Shown here in pieces: positions 1 through 7,931 of a DNA stretch of 64,000 nt. The position numbers and the translations under genes were made by a program. This DNA is from Candidatus Aenigmatarchaeota archaeon (GTDB taxonomy: Archaea > Aenigmatarchaeota > Aenigmatarchaeia > PWEA01 > JACQIF01), in the NCBI GenBank assembly GCA_016432325.1, contig CP066684.1, positions 641,018-705,017 on the forward strand. Direction: 5' to 3'. A model generated the notes under the pieces. That model did no database searches. It had not been told where the DNA came from and saw only the letters and a list, made by a program, of their open reading frames with translations. The first letter of the stretch is position 1. Each line of letters opens with the position of its first letter.

Positions 1-101
1 GCACAAAACAGCAGAAGGCCGTGGGTTCAAAGGCAAACGCCTGCGTTTGCATTCCGGGTTCGCCTGTGAATTCAACGCCGAAATTCCCACCCGGTCCACC
101 A
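1..101 (+). tRNA. tRNA gene, 3' part only, with T-loop intron
   Basis: The 5' half lies outside the window. T stem GTGGG (21-25) pairs with CCCAC (86-90). The T loop starts TTCAAA (26-31) and its last T is at 85. The acceptor 3' strand is CCGGTCC (91-97), followed by discriminator A and an encoded CCA (99-101). Between T-loop positions 59 and 60 sit about 53 extra nt (32-84) that contain the hairpin GCAAACGC/GCGTTTGC. They must be spliced for a normal T arm. The anticodon is not visible; bases 1-15 do not give a normal anticodon loop, so another intron there is likely. Confidence 0.8.
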
Positions 102-192
102 ATATTTTAAAACGTGGACCTTCGAATGAAATTCGAAAACTTCGAACCGCCGTTCGAAGACCTTTGAAACCGCAGTTTCGTTGGGTCCACCA
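102..192 (+). repeat. hairpin element ending in a copy of the tRNA 3' end
   Basis: Directly after the tRNA come AT-rich bases, then GTGGACC (114-120) that can pair with GGGTCCAC (183-190), enclosing the hairpins GTTCGAA-type and GAAACCGCAGTTTC. The element ends GGGTCCACCA (183-192); its last nine bases repeat the acceptor and CCA end of the preceding tRNA. The same arrangement follows the other three tRNA genes in this window. Function unknown. Confidence 0.6.
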
Positions 193-227
193 CCATTGTT
201 ATATAATCTGTTCGGTAAAGTGATATC

Positions 228-668
228 ATGAACGCAGGAAATGACGTGTTCCCACGCGGCGTCGAAATCGTGAGCGGCGCGATAATAAGGAGGGATGGAA
301 AGATTCTGCTGACGAAATCTCCAAAATGGCATAACAAGTGGGTGCTTCCCGGCGGACATATAGAGGCTGGCGAACGCATTCTCGAAGCCGCCATGCGTGA
401 AGGAGAGGAGGAAACGGGACTGAAGTTGAAGCCCGTGACTATCTTGCTGTTCGGCGAGCTCATTAATTCCAAGGATTTTCACCGTCCGGCCCACTTCATC
501 TTTTTCGACGGTATCTTCGACGTCATCGGCGGCGAATTGAAACTACAGCAGAATGAGCTGACAGAATCCAAATGGCTCACGCCTGAGGAAGCGCTGAAGC
601 TGGATCTGGCCGATGGCTACCCAGAGACGTTACAAAGATACATTGGGTTCCTGAAATCCAAGGTCTAG
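228..668 (+). CDS. NUDIX hydrolase
   Basis: 146 residues. The NUDIX box runs from about residue 42 to 65: GGHIEAGE, then REGEEETGL, matching the family pattern GX5EX7REUXEEXGU that binds the metal ions used to hydrolyse nucleoside diphosphates linked to another group. The substrate cannot be read from sequence. TATA-like GTTATATAAT at 195-204 lies about 25 nt upstream of the ATG, fitting a leaderless transcript. It is separate from the second NUDIX gene at 35980-36396. Alternatives are an ADP-ribose or 8-oxo-dGTP type enzyme. Confidence 0.9.
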   Translation: MNAGNDVFPRGVEIVSGAIIRRDGKILLTKSPKWHNKWVLPGGHIEAGERILEAAMREGEEETGLKLKPVTILLFGELINSKDFHRPAHFIFFDGIFDVIGGELKLQQNELTESKWLTPEEALKLDLADGYPETLQRYIGFLKSKV

Positions 669-671
669 AAC

Positions 672-1151
672 TCACAAAGGCCGTCGCGCAGGGCGCGGCG
701 GCGCGCTTTCCAGAGGCCGCTTCTCCATTATTTCACGGAGCTGTCCCGAAGATTCTTCGCCTATTCGAACGGTGACCTTAAGCCTCGGGTCGTTTGGGAA
801 CATTTCAGACAGGCTGAGCTCTTTCTCGAAGGCCTTGCCTTTCTCAAATTTGTCGCGGCCGACGACGAAGTACATCGCGCCGACAGTTATTTTTGGCGTA
901 GGCGGCGCGAAGCTGTGGCCTACATCCTGCGTGACTTCGTAGCCCACGACGTCGTCGTTCCACGAAATAACCTCAGCGAACGGCCTTCTTACGGACCCGT
1001 TTTCCTTCAATCCAAAAATTTCGTCGTGCGACCTGAACAGGCCGCCTGTAACATAGCCGAAGTTGTTCTCGAGTCTCTCGAACATTCCGACGTATTCCGT
1101 GTAGGGCTTGAATTTTGCTATTTCGATTTCGTGGACTTTCTTGCCTTTCAT
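672..1151 (-). CDS. hypothetical protein, tandem paralogue A
   Basis: 159 residues, family not recognised. It aligns along most of its length with the next gene upstream (1156-1599): shared blocks include the N-terminal E-I-KF-PY-YVGMF, then NNFG-VT-GL-R-H, EVISWN-DV-GYEVTQ and GHS-PPTPK-TVG. No signal peptide or membrane segment. The C-terminus ends in a Pro/Arg-rich tail (about 145-159) absent from the paralogue. Four nucleotides separate the two genes, so they are probably co-transcribed and arose by tandem duplication. The gene converges on the NUDIX gene with three nucleotides between stops. Confidence 0.75.
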   Translation of the reverse strand: MKGKKVHEIEIAKFKPYTEYVGMFERLENNFGYVTGGLFRSHDEIFGLKENGSVRRPFAEVISWNDDVVGYEVTQDVGHSFAPPTPKITVGAMYFVVGRDKFEKGKAFEKELSLSEMFPNDPRLKVTVRIGEESSGQLREIMEKRPLESAPPRPARRPL

Positions 1152-1155
1152 AACA

Positions 1156-1599
1156 TCACGTCAGTTTTGGCCTCATGCTCTCAACGATCGCCAGAAGACG
1201 TCGCTTTTCCTTTTCGTCCATTCGAACCGTGACCGCGAGGTCCGGGTGCTTTATTTCCGCCGAGATATACAGTTCCTTCTCTATGGGACCCGCTCTCTCC
1301 AGTTGCTCCACACCGACGACGAAGTAGACGTTGCCCACCGTCCTTTTCGGAGTAGGCGGAAACGGGCTGTGGCCTGTCTGCTGCGTGACCTCATAACCGA
1401 TGACATCTTTGTTCCACGAGATTACCTCCGTGATGGGCTCACGGATGAAGCTGTCTCCTCTGATATCGAAGAGCCTTCTATGAGTTCTCAGCAGGCCGCT
1501 GGTCACGCGACCGAAATTGTTCTCAAGGGCGTTGAACATGCCGACGTACCCGCCGTAAGGCTCGAACTTCCCTATCTCTATTTTGTGGATCTCTTTCAT
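1156..1599 (-). CDS. hypothetical protein, tandem paralogue B
   Basis: 147 residues, paralogue of the gene at 672-1151 (see there for shared blocks). A conserved core of about 110 residues is rich in aromatic residues and beta-type sequence; no catalytic signature is evident. It follows the gene at 1604-2002 after four nucleotides, so all three probably form one operon driven by the TATA box near 2031-2037. Function unknown. Confidence 0.75.
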   Translation of the reverse strand: MKEIHKIEIGKFEPYGGYVGMFNALENNFGRVTSGLLRTHRRLFDIRGDSFIREPITEVISWNKDVIGYEVTQQTGHSPFPPTPKRTVGNVYFVVGVEQLERAGPIEKELYISAEIKHPDLAVTVRMDEKEKRRLLAIVESMRPKLT

Positions 1600-1603
1600 C
1601 GCA

Positions 1604-2002
1604 TCAACACGCGTTGGGTGGCTTGACTTCGTGCTCGTATTGTTCTATCACGGTCCTGTGCATCTCGCGGGCTTGGCCGTTGACGAATATCCTGTCCGCG
1701 GCGGGATCCAATTCCAGGTCCTCGAAGCATCTGTCTATCATGCCGCCGGAGAACATGTACGTTCCCACTCTTTCCGGATTCCCGGGGAGTTGGCCTTTTC
1801 CCACGGTCGGGCCTGCGTAGTAGAATATCACGCCTCTGGGCGGCAGCGGGTTGCCTCTCTCGTCCATAGGCTGGGGGTCCATGAGCCTGCCGTCTCCGTC
1901 TCTACGGGGAATCTCAATCAGAACCAAATCATTCTTTCTAATCGTGCCGTCGTCAGCGACAGCCAATTCATTCGCTCGTATCTCATGCGCTTCCGTTGCC
2001 AA
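1604..2002 (-). CDS. hypothetical protein with a fumarase-beta-like patch
   Basis: 132 residues, starting at TTG (2002). On the minus strand CTATTTATCC (about 2028-2037) is a good TATA box and places transcription start at the TTG, so a leaderless start is plausible. Residues around 58-70 read GVIFYYAGPT, which resembles the VIYYAGPT block of class I fumarase/tartrate dehydratase beta subunits, but the following GPTTS-RMD block is not preserved. Either a very diverged hydro-lyase domain or coincidence. First gene of a three-gene operon with the duplicated pair. Confidence 0.6.
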   Translation of the reverse strand: MATEAHEIRANELAVADDGTIRKNDLVLIEIPRRDGDGRLMDPQPMDERGNPLPPRGVIFYYAGPTVGKGQLPGNPERVGTYMFSGGMIDRCFEDLELDPAADRIFVNGQAREMHRTVIEQYEHEVKPPNAC

Positions 2003-2069
2003 GAAACCCGCTTCTAGTTTGCACGAAGATGGATAAATAGATTTGCCGTGACGCCGCGGCGAAAATCGC

Positions 2070-2079
2070 GCTTAAATAC
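2070..2079 (+). promoter_or_regulatory. TATA box of the 23S rRNA transcript
   Basis: GCTTAAATAC in the purine-rich context typical of archaeal TATA boxes. Transcription would start near 2097-2100, about 675 nt upstream of the mature 23S 5' end. Inferred from spacing only. Confidence 0.5.
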
Positions 2080-2097
2080 CTTTGCAAACCAAGAATT

Positions 2098-2774
2098 GGA
2101 AGCATAATAGGGTCTTGTCTGCGGAAGAGTCGTCCCGACTCGCCCAACCGCAAACATATCAGAGTACCCGGCTGAAGTGACTGTTCGGTCGCGGTGTGTT
2201 GAAAAGGACAAGATGTGTTTTCTAGACCCTGATGGTTTCGGGAAGAGAGTTAGCAAGATAGAGAAAGTTAGCTATGCCGTTTGAATATGCAAAACGCTTC
2301 TGTGAGAAGCGCGCATCTAAAACGGCCCAATAACAAGTTCGGATCCCGACCACAAGTCGGGGTTTTAGGCTGAAAAGACAGCGATGATCGCAAAATCGTA
2401 AGTATGTTACTTACGGGGTCTGAGAGTTGTCGGGAACATAGGCGACAGTGAGTATGTGAATACCCAAAGACCGTGCCTTCTTCCGCCATCAAGGTGGAAG
2501 ACTAACCGATTGTGGAATCGTTGGAAAGCGCGGGATGATTGTTTAGGAAATGATACGAGTCGCAAAACTGCTTCGCAGCAGTCTGGCTGATACCTCTGCC
2601 AGTTGCGTGGAACGCGCGATGTTCCGCTTGAAGTTCCTCATTATTCGTAAAGATGACGCCGTGCAAAGGTCCCATATTGAAACACAGGTTTCAAGATTTT
2701 CTGGTAAACAGAAAACTTGAGACAAGGTTTCAAGAAAAACACTTGAACAAATCAAGGTTCGATAGACCATGTTC
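2098..2774 (+). ncRNA. long structured leader of pre-23S rRNA
   Basis: About 675 nt without a credible gene. It holds many stem-loops: CTTCCGCC/GGTGGAAG near 2479-2500, TTGAAAC/GTTTCAA near 2677-2695, and CAGAAAAC-type repeats to 2740. I see no 16S, 5S, tRNA or SRP RNA signature. The last part (2743-2774) forms the 23S processing stem. It may be only a spacer, or contain an unrecognised stable RNA. Confidence 0.5.
2743..2774 (+). other. 23S processing stem, 5' strand
   Basis: TTGAAC (2743-2748), then TCAAGGTT, then GATAGACCATGTTC (2761-2774). These pair with GAACATGGTTTATC (5970-5983), AACCTTGA (5987-5994) and GTTCAA (5995-6000). Total about 28 bp, interrupted by a 3-nt bulge AAA on this strand and ACA on the other. 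Archaeal pre-rRNAs are commonly cut by the tRNA-intron endonuclease in such stems; this stem brackets the mature 23S rRNA. Confidence 0.8.
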
Positions 2775-4750
2775 GTAAAGCTACGCCGGCTGGTGGATGG
2801 CTTGGCTTGGGAGCTTAAGAAGGTCGTGGCAAGCAGCGATATGCTCGGGGTAGGCGCAAGTAGCCTTTGAACCCGAGATTGCCTAATGCGACTTCGCTTC
2901 CTCTTCGGAGGAAGGTCCGTAAGGACAGGGAACCCGCTGAATTGAAGCGTCTTAGTAAGCGGAGGAAGAGATACGAGAGTATGCCGTCAATAGGGGCGAC
3001 CGAACGCGGCACAGGGCGATCCGAATCGCTCCAGAAATGGAAGCGAGATGTGGCGCGCACGCATTTCTTAACCGCGCGAGCGGAAGTGGACTGGAACGTC
3101 CCGCGACAAAGGGTGATAGCCCCGTACGCGAACCGCGGAAGAAAATTGTGCGCAGAGAGTACGGCTCCCCGGATACGGAGTCGGAAGACGGCGCGAACCA
3201 AGCGCCAACCCTAAACACTACCCAAGTCCGATAGTGAATTAGTATAGTGATAGAACGCTGAAAAACAGGGGTAACACCCGGTGAAAAGAATCTGAAGCCA
3301 GTCGGTTATAGTCAGCTCGGGGCCCGCAAGCCGCAAGGCGGGGTCCCGGCGTCCGTTTCGAAGAACGGGGTAGGGAGTTCATTTCAGTGGCGAGGCTAAG
3401 TCTCTTGCGAGACGGAGCCGAAGCGAAAGCGACTAGCGCGCAGGCAACGAGGCGCGCCGTGCGAAAGCGCGGGGAGTCACTGGGATGAGACCAGAAGGGC
3501 GTTGATCTATTCCTGGGCAGGGTGAAGTCGAGCGAAAGCTCGACGGAGGCCCGCCTCCGGTGTTGTGCTACGCATTCGGGCGACCTGGGAATAGGGGTGA
3601 AAAGCCAATCGAAACGCCAGATAGCTGGTTCCTCTCGAAATGAGTTATAGCTCAGCCTCGGCGGAGACGTCATGCGGGGTAGAGTTACTGATTGAGGAGC
3701 AAAGGCGGGAAACTGCCAGCTCCGCTGTCAAACTCCGAATCCGTGTGAGTCGTAGAAGCCGGGAGTGAGTGCACGTGGATTAAGTTCGGTGCACGAAAGG
3801 GAGACAACCCAGACTGTGGTTAAGGTCCCTAAATATCTGCTAAGTCGGGAAGGTGGTCTCCAACCCAAAACAGCGGGGAGGTAGGCTTAGAAGCAGCCAC
3901 CCTTTAAAAAGTTCGTAACAGATTACCCGTCTAGGTTGGGGGCGCTGAAAATGGACGGGGGTAAGCAGATTACCGATACCACAGACTACGTCTCAAGACG
4001 TTAGGTGTAGAGAGGCATGCCGCGGGGACAGAAGCGGGGGCGAAAGCTCCTGTGGACCCTGCGGTAAGGAAAATCCTACTGGTAGTAGCAGCGAACGTGG
4101 GTGAGAATCCCACGCGCCTTAAGGGCCAGGGTTCCTCGGCTCTGTAGATCAACCGAGGGTAAGCCGATCCTAACGCGTACCTTAACCGAGTACGCGGAAA
4201 GGGAAGCCGGTTAATATTCCGGCGCCACTGGCGGTTCATGTCGTTCAGGAAGCCTCAGGGTATGCCGAGTATGGCTGTCGCCTTATCGGATGTGCGAAAC
4301 TGATGGAGTTTCGTAAGGAAGAGAAGTTGGCGAATCGCATTCGGCCGCTCGTACGAGCGGTTCGGCAAACCCCCGGGGCCGGTGAAAGCATATGAAAATC
4401 GCCGCGATTTTCTATTATCCGGCGCATATGCCACCAGAGACTGGACGATTATACCGCCGTGTCCGTACCCAAAACCGATACAGGTGCCCCTCGATGAATA
4501 GTCGAAGGCGTTGGGACAATCCAGGTCAGGGAAATCGGCAATTTAGCCCCGTACGTTCGCTATAAGGGGTGCCTGCCCTCGTGTGCTTGCATGCGAGGGC
4601 AGGTCGCAGTGACAAGGAGGAACCGACTGTTTAACAAAAACGTAGCCGGCTGCTAGATCGAAAGGTTGTGAATAGCCGGTGAGGCCTGCCCAGTGCCGGT
4701 GTGTCAAAGTTGGTTTCAACCGACCTAAGCCCCGGTAAACGGCGGCGATA

Positions 4751-4798
4751 ACGAACAAAAGCCGAGCTTTTGAAATTTCGGCGACGTTCGTCGCCAAA
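4751..4798 (+). other. 23S intron 1 (helix 69 loop)
   Basis: An insertion inside helix 69, whose standard form is CGNTAACUNUGANCG. Removing 4751-4798 restores CGATAACTCTGATCG. The flanks fold as a relaxed BHB: GGCGA (exon, 4744-4748) with TCGCC (intron), and CGAAC with GTTCG. Boundaries could shift by one or two bases because of the run of A. Helix 69 contacts the decoding site, so an unspliced insertion is unlikely to be tolerated. Confidence 0.7.
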
Positions 4799-4824
4799 AC
4801 TCTGATCGTCTTAAGGTAGCGTAA

Positions 4825-4999
4825 ACATTGGCTCATCTAGTAACTCTGACTAGAGAGCAAGTTTGCTACTTTAAGAGTCTTCGTGCAGAAGACGGTTAGA
4901 CGCTGTTTATTGGGAGACATATCGCACGGGCAACTCTTCGCACTCTGACAAAAGTGCGACCTTCAAGGGCAGTTTACAGGGAATGAGCCAATGGCGCAA
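4825..4999 (+). other. 23S intron 2 (after GGTAGCGTAA)
   Basis: 175 nt between exon GGTAGCGTAA and exon TCCCTTGTCG. BHB motif: central helix GCGT (4819-4822) with GCGC (4994-4997), 5' bulge AAA (cut after 4824), 3' bulge AAT (cut after 4999), and an 11-bp intron helix CATTGGCTCAT/ATGAGCCAATG. No ORF of homing-endonuclease size fits inside. The site is near E. coli 1930-1940, a known hot spot for archaeal 23S introns. Confidence 0.85.
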
Positions 5000-5586
5000 T
5001 CCCTTGTCGATTGAATGTCGACCTGCATGAAGGGCTTAACGAGTTCCCCACTGTCCCGACCTGGAGGCCAGCGAACCTGCCATTCAAGTGAATAAGCTTG
5101 AGACCCCTGAAGGGAAGAGGAGACCCCGTAGAGCTTTACTGCAGCCTGATGCTGCTGTACGGTTTCTTTTACAGAGCGTAGGCGGGAGCCTTCGAAGCGT
5201 TTTCTCCGGAAGACGTGGAGGCGCCAATGGAACACCGCCTATTAGAGACCGTACGGCTTACGCGCTTGCGCGGACACCATCAGGTGGGCAGTTTGACTGG
5301 GGCGGTACGCTGTTGAAAAGGCATCAACAGCCCCCTAAGCTCAGCTCATCCGGGTCGGAAATCCGGAGTAGAGTGCAAGAGCAAAAGCTGGGTTGACTGG
5401 ACCCCGAACAACGACGGGTCCAGAGGCGAAAGCCGGGTCTAGCGAAACTCTGTGTGCGCATTGGTAGCGCCCAGAGATATGAGAAAAGTTACCTCGGGGA
5501 TAACCGGGTCGTAGTGGCCGAAAGCCCACATTGACGCCACGTGTTGCTACATCGCTGTCGGCTCATCTCCTCCTGGCTGTGCAGCA

Positions 5587-5621
5587 AGACTTTTAGGAGA
5601 AGAATCCTACTGGTTCTGCAT
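5587..5621 (+). other. 23S intron 3 (A-loop, helix 92)
   Basis: A 35-nt insertion in the A-loop that binds aminoacyl-tRNA. The exon helix is GGCTG/CAGCC, the central helix GCAG/CTGC, the 5' bulge CAA (cut after 5586), the 3' bulge ATG (cut after 5621), and the intron has its own hairpin TAGGA/TCCTA. Splicing gives the loop TGCAGCAG closed by GGCTG/CAGCC, which matches the universal A-loop pattern UGNAGNAG. Confidence 0.8.
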
Positions 5622-5969
5622 GCAGCCAAGGGTGAGGGTGTTCACCTATTAAAGAGGTACGTTAGCTGGGTTCAGAACGTCGTGAGACAGTTTGGTCTAT
5701 ATCTTTCAGGGGTGTTTAGTGCCTGAGGGGAAGGAAGGATTAGTACGAAAGGAACATCCTTTCGACGCCACTGGTTTACCTGTTGTCCGACCGGGCATTG
5801 CAGGGCAGCTACGCGTCAATCGATAAGGGCTGAAAGCATCTAAGCTCGAAGCGATCCTCAAAAAGAGGCACACGGCTCTCTTAGAAGAAGAGTTTGATAG
5901 GCATGGGGTGTAAGCGCGAAGCCTCGGCGACGCGTTCAGCCCGCGTGTACTAATCGCCGGAATTATCTT

Positions 5970-6000
5970 GAACATGGTTTATCACAAACCTTGAGTTCAA
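5970..6000 (+). other. 23S processing stem, 3' strand
   Basis: GAACATGGTTTATC, ACA bulge, AACCTTGA, GTTCAA: complementary to 2743-2774. Marks the 3' end of mature 23S rRNA at about 5969. Confidence 0.8.
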
Positions 6001-6154
6001 ACAGCGGTAGCTTCGGCTATCGTCAGAGTGTTTTCCTGAACATTGTTTCGGGTTTGCGGCATTCGCCGCAAAGGGACCTTTGCACGGCATAATTATTTTC
6101 GTTTAACATCCGTTCAGCCCGGGCTATTTATTCCGGTTTCTCTAAAATCCATAT
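6001..6154 (+). other. rRNA trailer and promoter region
   Basis: No gene. Contains hairpins GGTAGC-TTCG-GCTATC (about 6006-6021) and TTTGCGGC/GCCGCAAA (6053-6073), and a TATA-like GGCTATTTATTCC (6122-6134) that fits the next gene. Confidence 0.5.
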
Positions 6155-6661
6155 GTGAAGGGGGACACGGAGTACTGGGGACGCCTCGCGCATACACTCA
6201 AAAGCGAAGAGGCGCATATGAAAAGCCTGACAAGCCCGTGTGATACCGAGGCTCAGGAGCACTCTCTGCTGATTATGGGCGCGTCTCTGGCCGTCGGGCA
6301 GGCAACCACTGAATTCTACGCGCTTCTGGGGCGCGGGCATGGAAAGGTTCCAACGGTCTGCATATTCCCTGGCACATTTGAGTACCACGGCGATGACGCA
6401 ACGTACGAGTCCACCGACGACAGGCCCGGATTCAGGCTGAGGATAAAGAAAGGCGGTCTCGGACTCACGGAATTTGAAACAGGCGGCATGCTGAGGTGGG
6501 CGACAGACCTTCCGGACACGGATCACTGCATCCGGTTCCCGAAAGAGGAAGCGCAGGCGATGGTATCATACAGCGACCCCGACATACGCACGTGGGACAA
6601 CGCGCTTCTGATGTGGGAAGTCGGCGAGCGTACTCTGGGAACCCCCGCGCGCAACACATGA
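6155..6661 (+). CDS. hypothetical protein
   Basis: 168 residues from GTG at 6155; an internal ATG at 6218 would give 147. The TATA box at 6122-6134 predicts a transcript start near 6150, favouring the leaderless GTG. No signal peptide, membrane span or known motif; the middle is Gly- and acid-rich, the C-terminus has several Trp residues. It lies between the 23S gene and the LAGLIDADG-fold gene. I do not recognise the family. Confidence 0.6.
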   Translation: MKGDTEYWGRLAHTLKSEEAHMKSLTSPCDTEAQEHSLLIMGASLAVGQATTEFYALLGRGHGKVPTVCIFPGTFEYHGDDATYESTDDRPGFRLRIKKGGLGLTEFETGGMLRWATDLPDTDHCIRFPKEEAQAMVSYSDPDIRTWDNALLMWEVGERTLGTPARNT

Positions 6662-6707
6662 ATTCGGCGTTCTCGACCGTTAAATCCTTTCGTTCCCAAC
6701 TATTCGC

Positions 6708-7244
6708 ATGCACCCGAAGTTCCCCGAAGAGGTCGCGTATCTCGGCGGTCTTCTGAGAAGCAGCAGGCTCGTCAAGAACGGCGAGGATTTTGAGATACAC
6801 ATGGAACACGAGCGCGAGTTTCTGGAAGCCGTTGATGCGGTCCTGAAGAACAAGGTGGGCGGCAAGTACAAAACCGAAGGAAACAGGCTCGTAATCCACG
6901 GCGCGGACCTGTTTGACGTGCTCGTCACGTTCTTCGGTCATCCCGACGAGAACGGCCGCTGGGCCCTGACACAGGAGATACGCGACGGACGTCTCGAACA
7001 CAGGCGTGCGTTTTTGCGCGGGCTCTTCGATTCGATGGGTTCCCTGGACAAGACGCTCGTGATGAAGTACGGCTGGCACAAGGACGATTTGAAAGAAATC
7101 TCCGGCCTGCTCGCGGATTTCGATGTCAAGCACTCTGTGAAAGGGAACGAACTGCACGTCCGTGACCTGCGAACGTTCGCTTCGCGCATCGGAACTCTCA
7201 GGCCTTCTCACGAGAAGAGGCTGGCAGCTGTTCTCGCCGGATGA
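6708..7244 (+). CDS. LAGLIDADG-fold protein without catalytic acids
   Basis: 178 residues. Two copies of the LAGLIDADG helix are visible: AYLGGLLRSS (about residues 9-18) and FLRGLFDSMGSLD (about 104-116), each followed by a region able to form the family's beta-sheet saddle. In active homing endonucleases the last acid of each motif (LAGLIDAD-G) binds the catalytic metal; here these positions are Ser and Met. Cleavage is therefore unlikely, and a DNA- or RNA-binding role such as RNA maturase or WhiA-like regulator is more probable. TATA CCGTTAAATCC (6677-6687) precedes the ATG by about 25 nt. It lies 0.7 kb from an intron-bearing 23S gene. Confidence 0.75.
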   Translation: MHPKFPEEVAYLGGLLRSSRLVKNGEDFEIHMEHEREFLEAVDAVLKNKVGGKYKTEGNRLVIHGADLFDVLVTFFGHPDENGRWALTQEIRDGRLEHRRAFLRGLFDSMGSLDKTLVMKYGWHKDDLKEISGLLADFDVKHSVKGNELHVRDLRTFASRIGTLRPSHEKRLAAVLAG

Positions 7245-7247
7245 TTC

Positions 7248-7868
7248 TTATTCAAAGATTCTCGTTCCGTAGGGCCACATTTTGAAGGCTTCCCAGACGG
7301 TGTGCGTCTGAGGGGAGTATATGGCGGCTCCCGTCTTTGTCGGCCTTACTGTATCGCAGTCAAGCGAGACGAGGCTGTTCTTCTCCAGACGGCTCACGTG
7401 TTTTCGCATTTGCTCCTTTCCTGCCATATGGATATTCGCCAAATCGCCGAGCGTCAGCTCTCCGGCCTCGGCGATTGCTCTCATTGTCGTGGCCGAGTTG
7501 CGCATGACAGGCGCCTGTTCTATCTCGAGAAGCAGGCGGGCCAGCGCCGGAGTATCCCCGAGGGCGGTGTAGTACAGGTTCCTCCCTGCGTACGTCCTGT
7601 CTCTCCCGCCGCCGCAATTGGTCCCAGCGACTATACTGTATCCCCTGCCGCCTATGGACGGAGACAGATACGCTGCATCGGAGACGTTGCCGAATATCGC
7701 GGGCAGCTGCTTGGCGATAAGTTTGATGCCGTTGCCCTCGAAGTACGAAAGCCATTCCTTTGTGAAGCCGCCGAAGTTTGAGGCGAATCTCTTGACATCG
7801 GCGTCCTTCTCAACCAGCGCTCTCGCCCGGATTATCTGCTCCGAAGGTCCTTGCCATGACATAAACAT
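7248..7868 (-). CDS. hypothetical protein with C-terminal winged-helix-like region
   Basis: 206 residues. The N-terminal half is not recognised; it has a Gly-rich GTNCGGGRDRTYAGR stretch at about 83-97. The region about 128-185 (RAIAEAGELTLGDLANI, then a basic RKHVSRLEKNSLVSL helix and TKTGAA) has the pattern of a winged helix, pointing to a DNA- or RNA-binding regulator. It shares one TATA box with the RNase P RNA gene running the other way. Stop codons of this gene and 6708-7244 are three nucleotides apart. Confidence 0.65.
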   Translation of the reverse strand: MFMSWQGPSEQIIRARALVEKDADVKRFASNFGGFTKEWLSYFEGNGIKLIAKQLPAIFGNVSDAAYLSPSIGGRGYSIVAGTNCGGGRDRTYAGRNLYYTALGDTPALARLLLEIEQAPVMRNSATTMRAIAEAGELTLGDLANIHMAGKEQMRKHVSRLEKNSLVSLDCDTVRPTKTGAAIYSPQTHTVWEAFKMWPYGTRIFE

Positions 7869-7900
7869 ACACCGTAAGTCCCTGCGAGTGGTTACAATAG

Positions 7901-7910
7901 CTATTTAAGC
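7901..7910. promoter_or_regulatory. shared TATA box, rnpB and divergent gene
   Basis: CTATTTAAGC reads as a TATA box on both strands. Transcription on + would start near 7930 (RNase P RNA starts about 7932); on the minus strand near 7880 (ATG at 7868). Confidence 0.55.
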
Positions 7911-7931
7911 GTTGCGCGCGCACGCGTAACC

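Larger units (their letters stand above)
2775..5969 (+). rRNA. 23S ribosomal RNA, with three introns
   Basis: Starts near GTAAAGCTACGCCGGCTGG, the archaeal 5' consensus before GGTGGAT. It contains the universal elements TTAAGGTAGCG (helix 71 region, about 4811-4821), GGGGATAACCGGGTCG (peptidyl-transferase centre, about 5495-5511), GTCGGCTCATC (5557-5567), the sarcin-ricin stretch TAGTACGAAAGGA (5740-5752) and the end GTGTACTAATCGCC. Genomic length is about 3195 nt; removing three introns (48, 175 and 35 nt) leaves about 2940 nt, close to other archaea. No 16S or 5S gene is linked, so the rRNA operon is split. Ends are set by the processing stem and are approximate. Confidence 0.95.

Noticed and set aside
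672-2002. Assigning a metabolic role (fumarase) to the small protein at 1604
   Set aside because: Only one eight-residue block matches and the catalytic block is missing; kept as a remark only.
4383-4437. A fourth 23S intron at the ATATGAAAATCGCC hairpin
   Set aside because: It lies in a region of variable helices among archaea; no universal sequence is interrupted and no BHB motif is clear.
2014-5975. Many open frames inside the 23S gene and its leader
   Set aside because: They overlap conserved rRNA on both strands and have no protein motifs.
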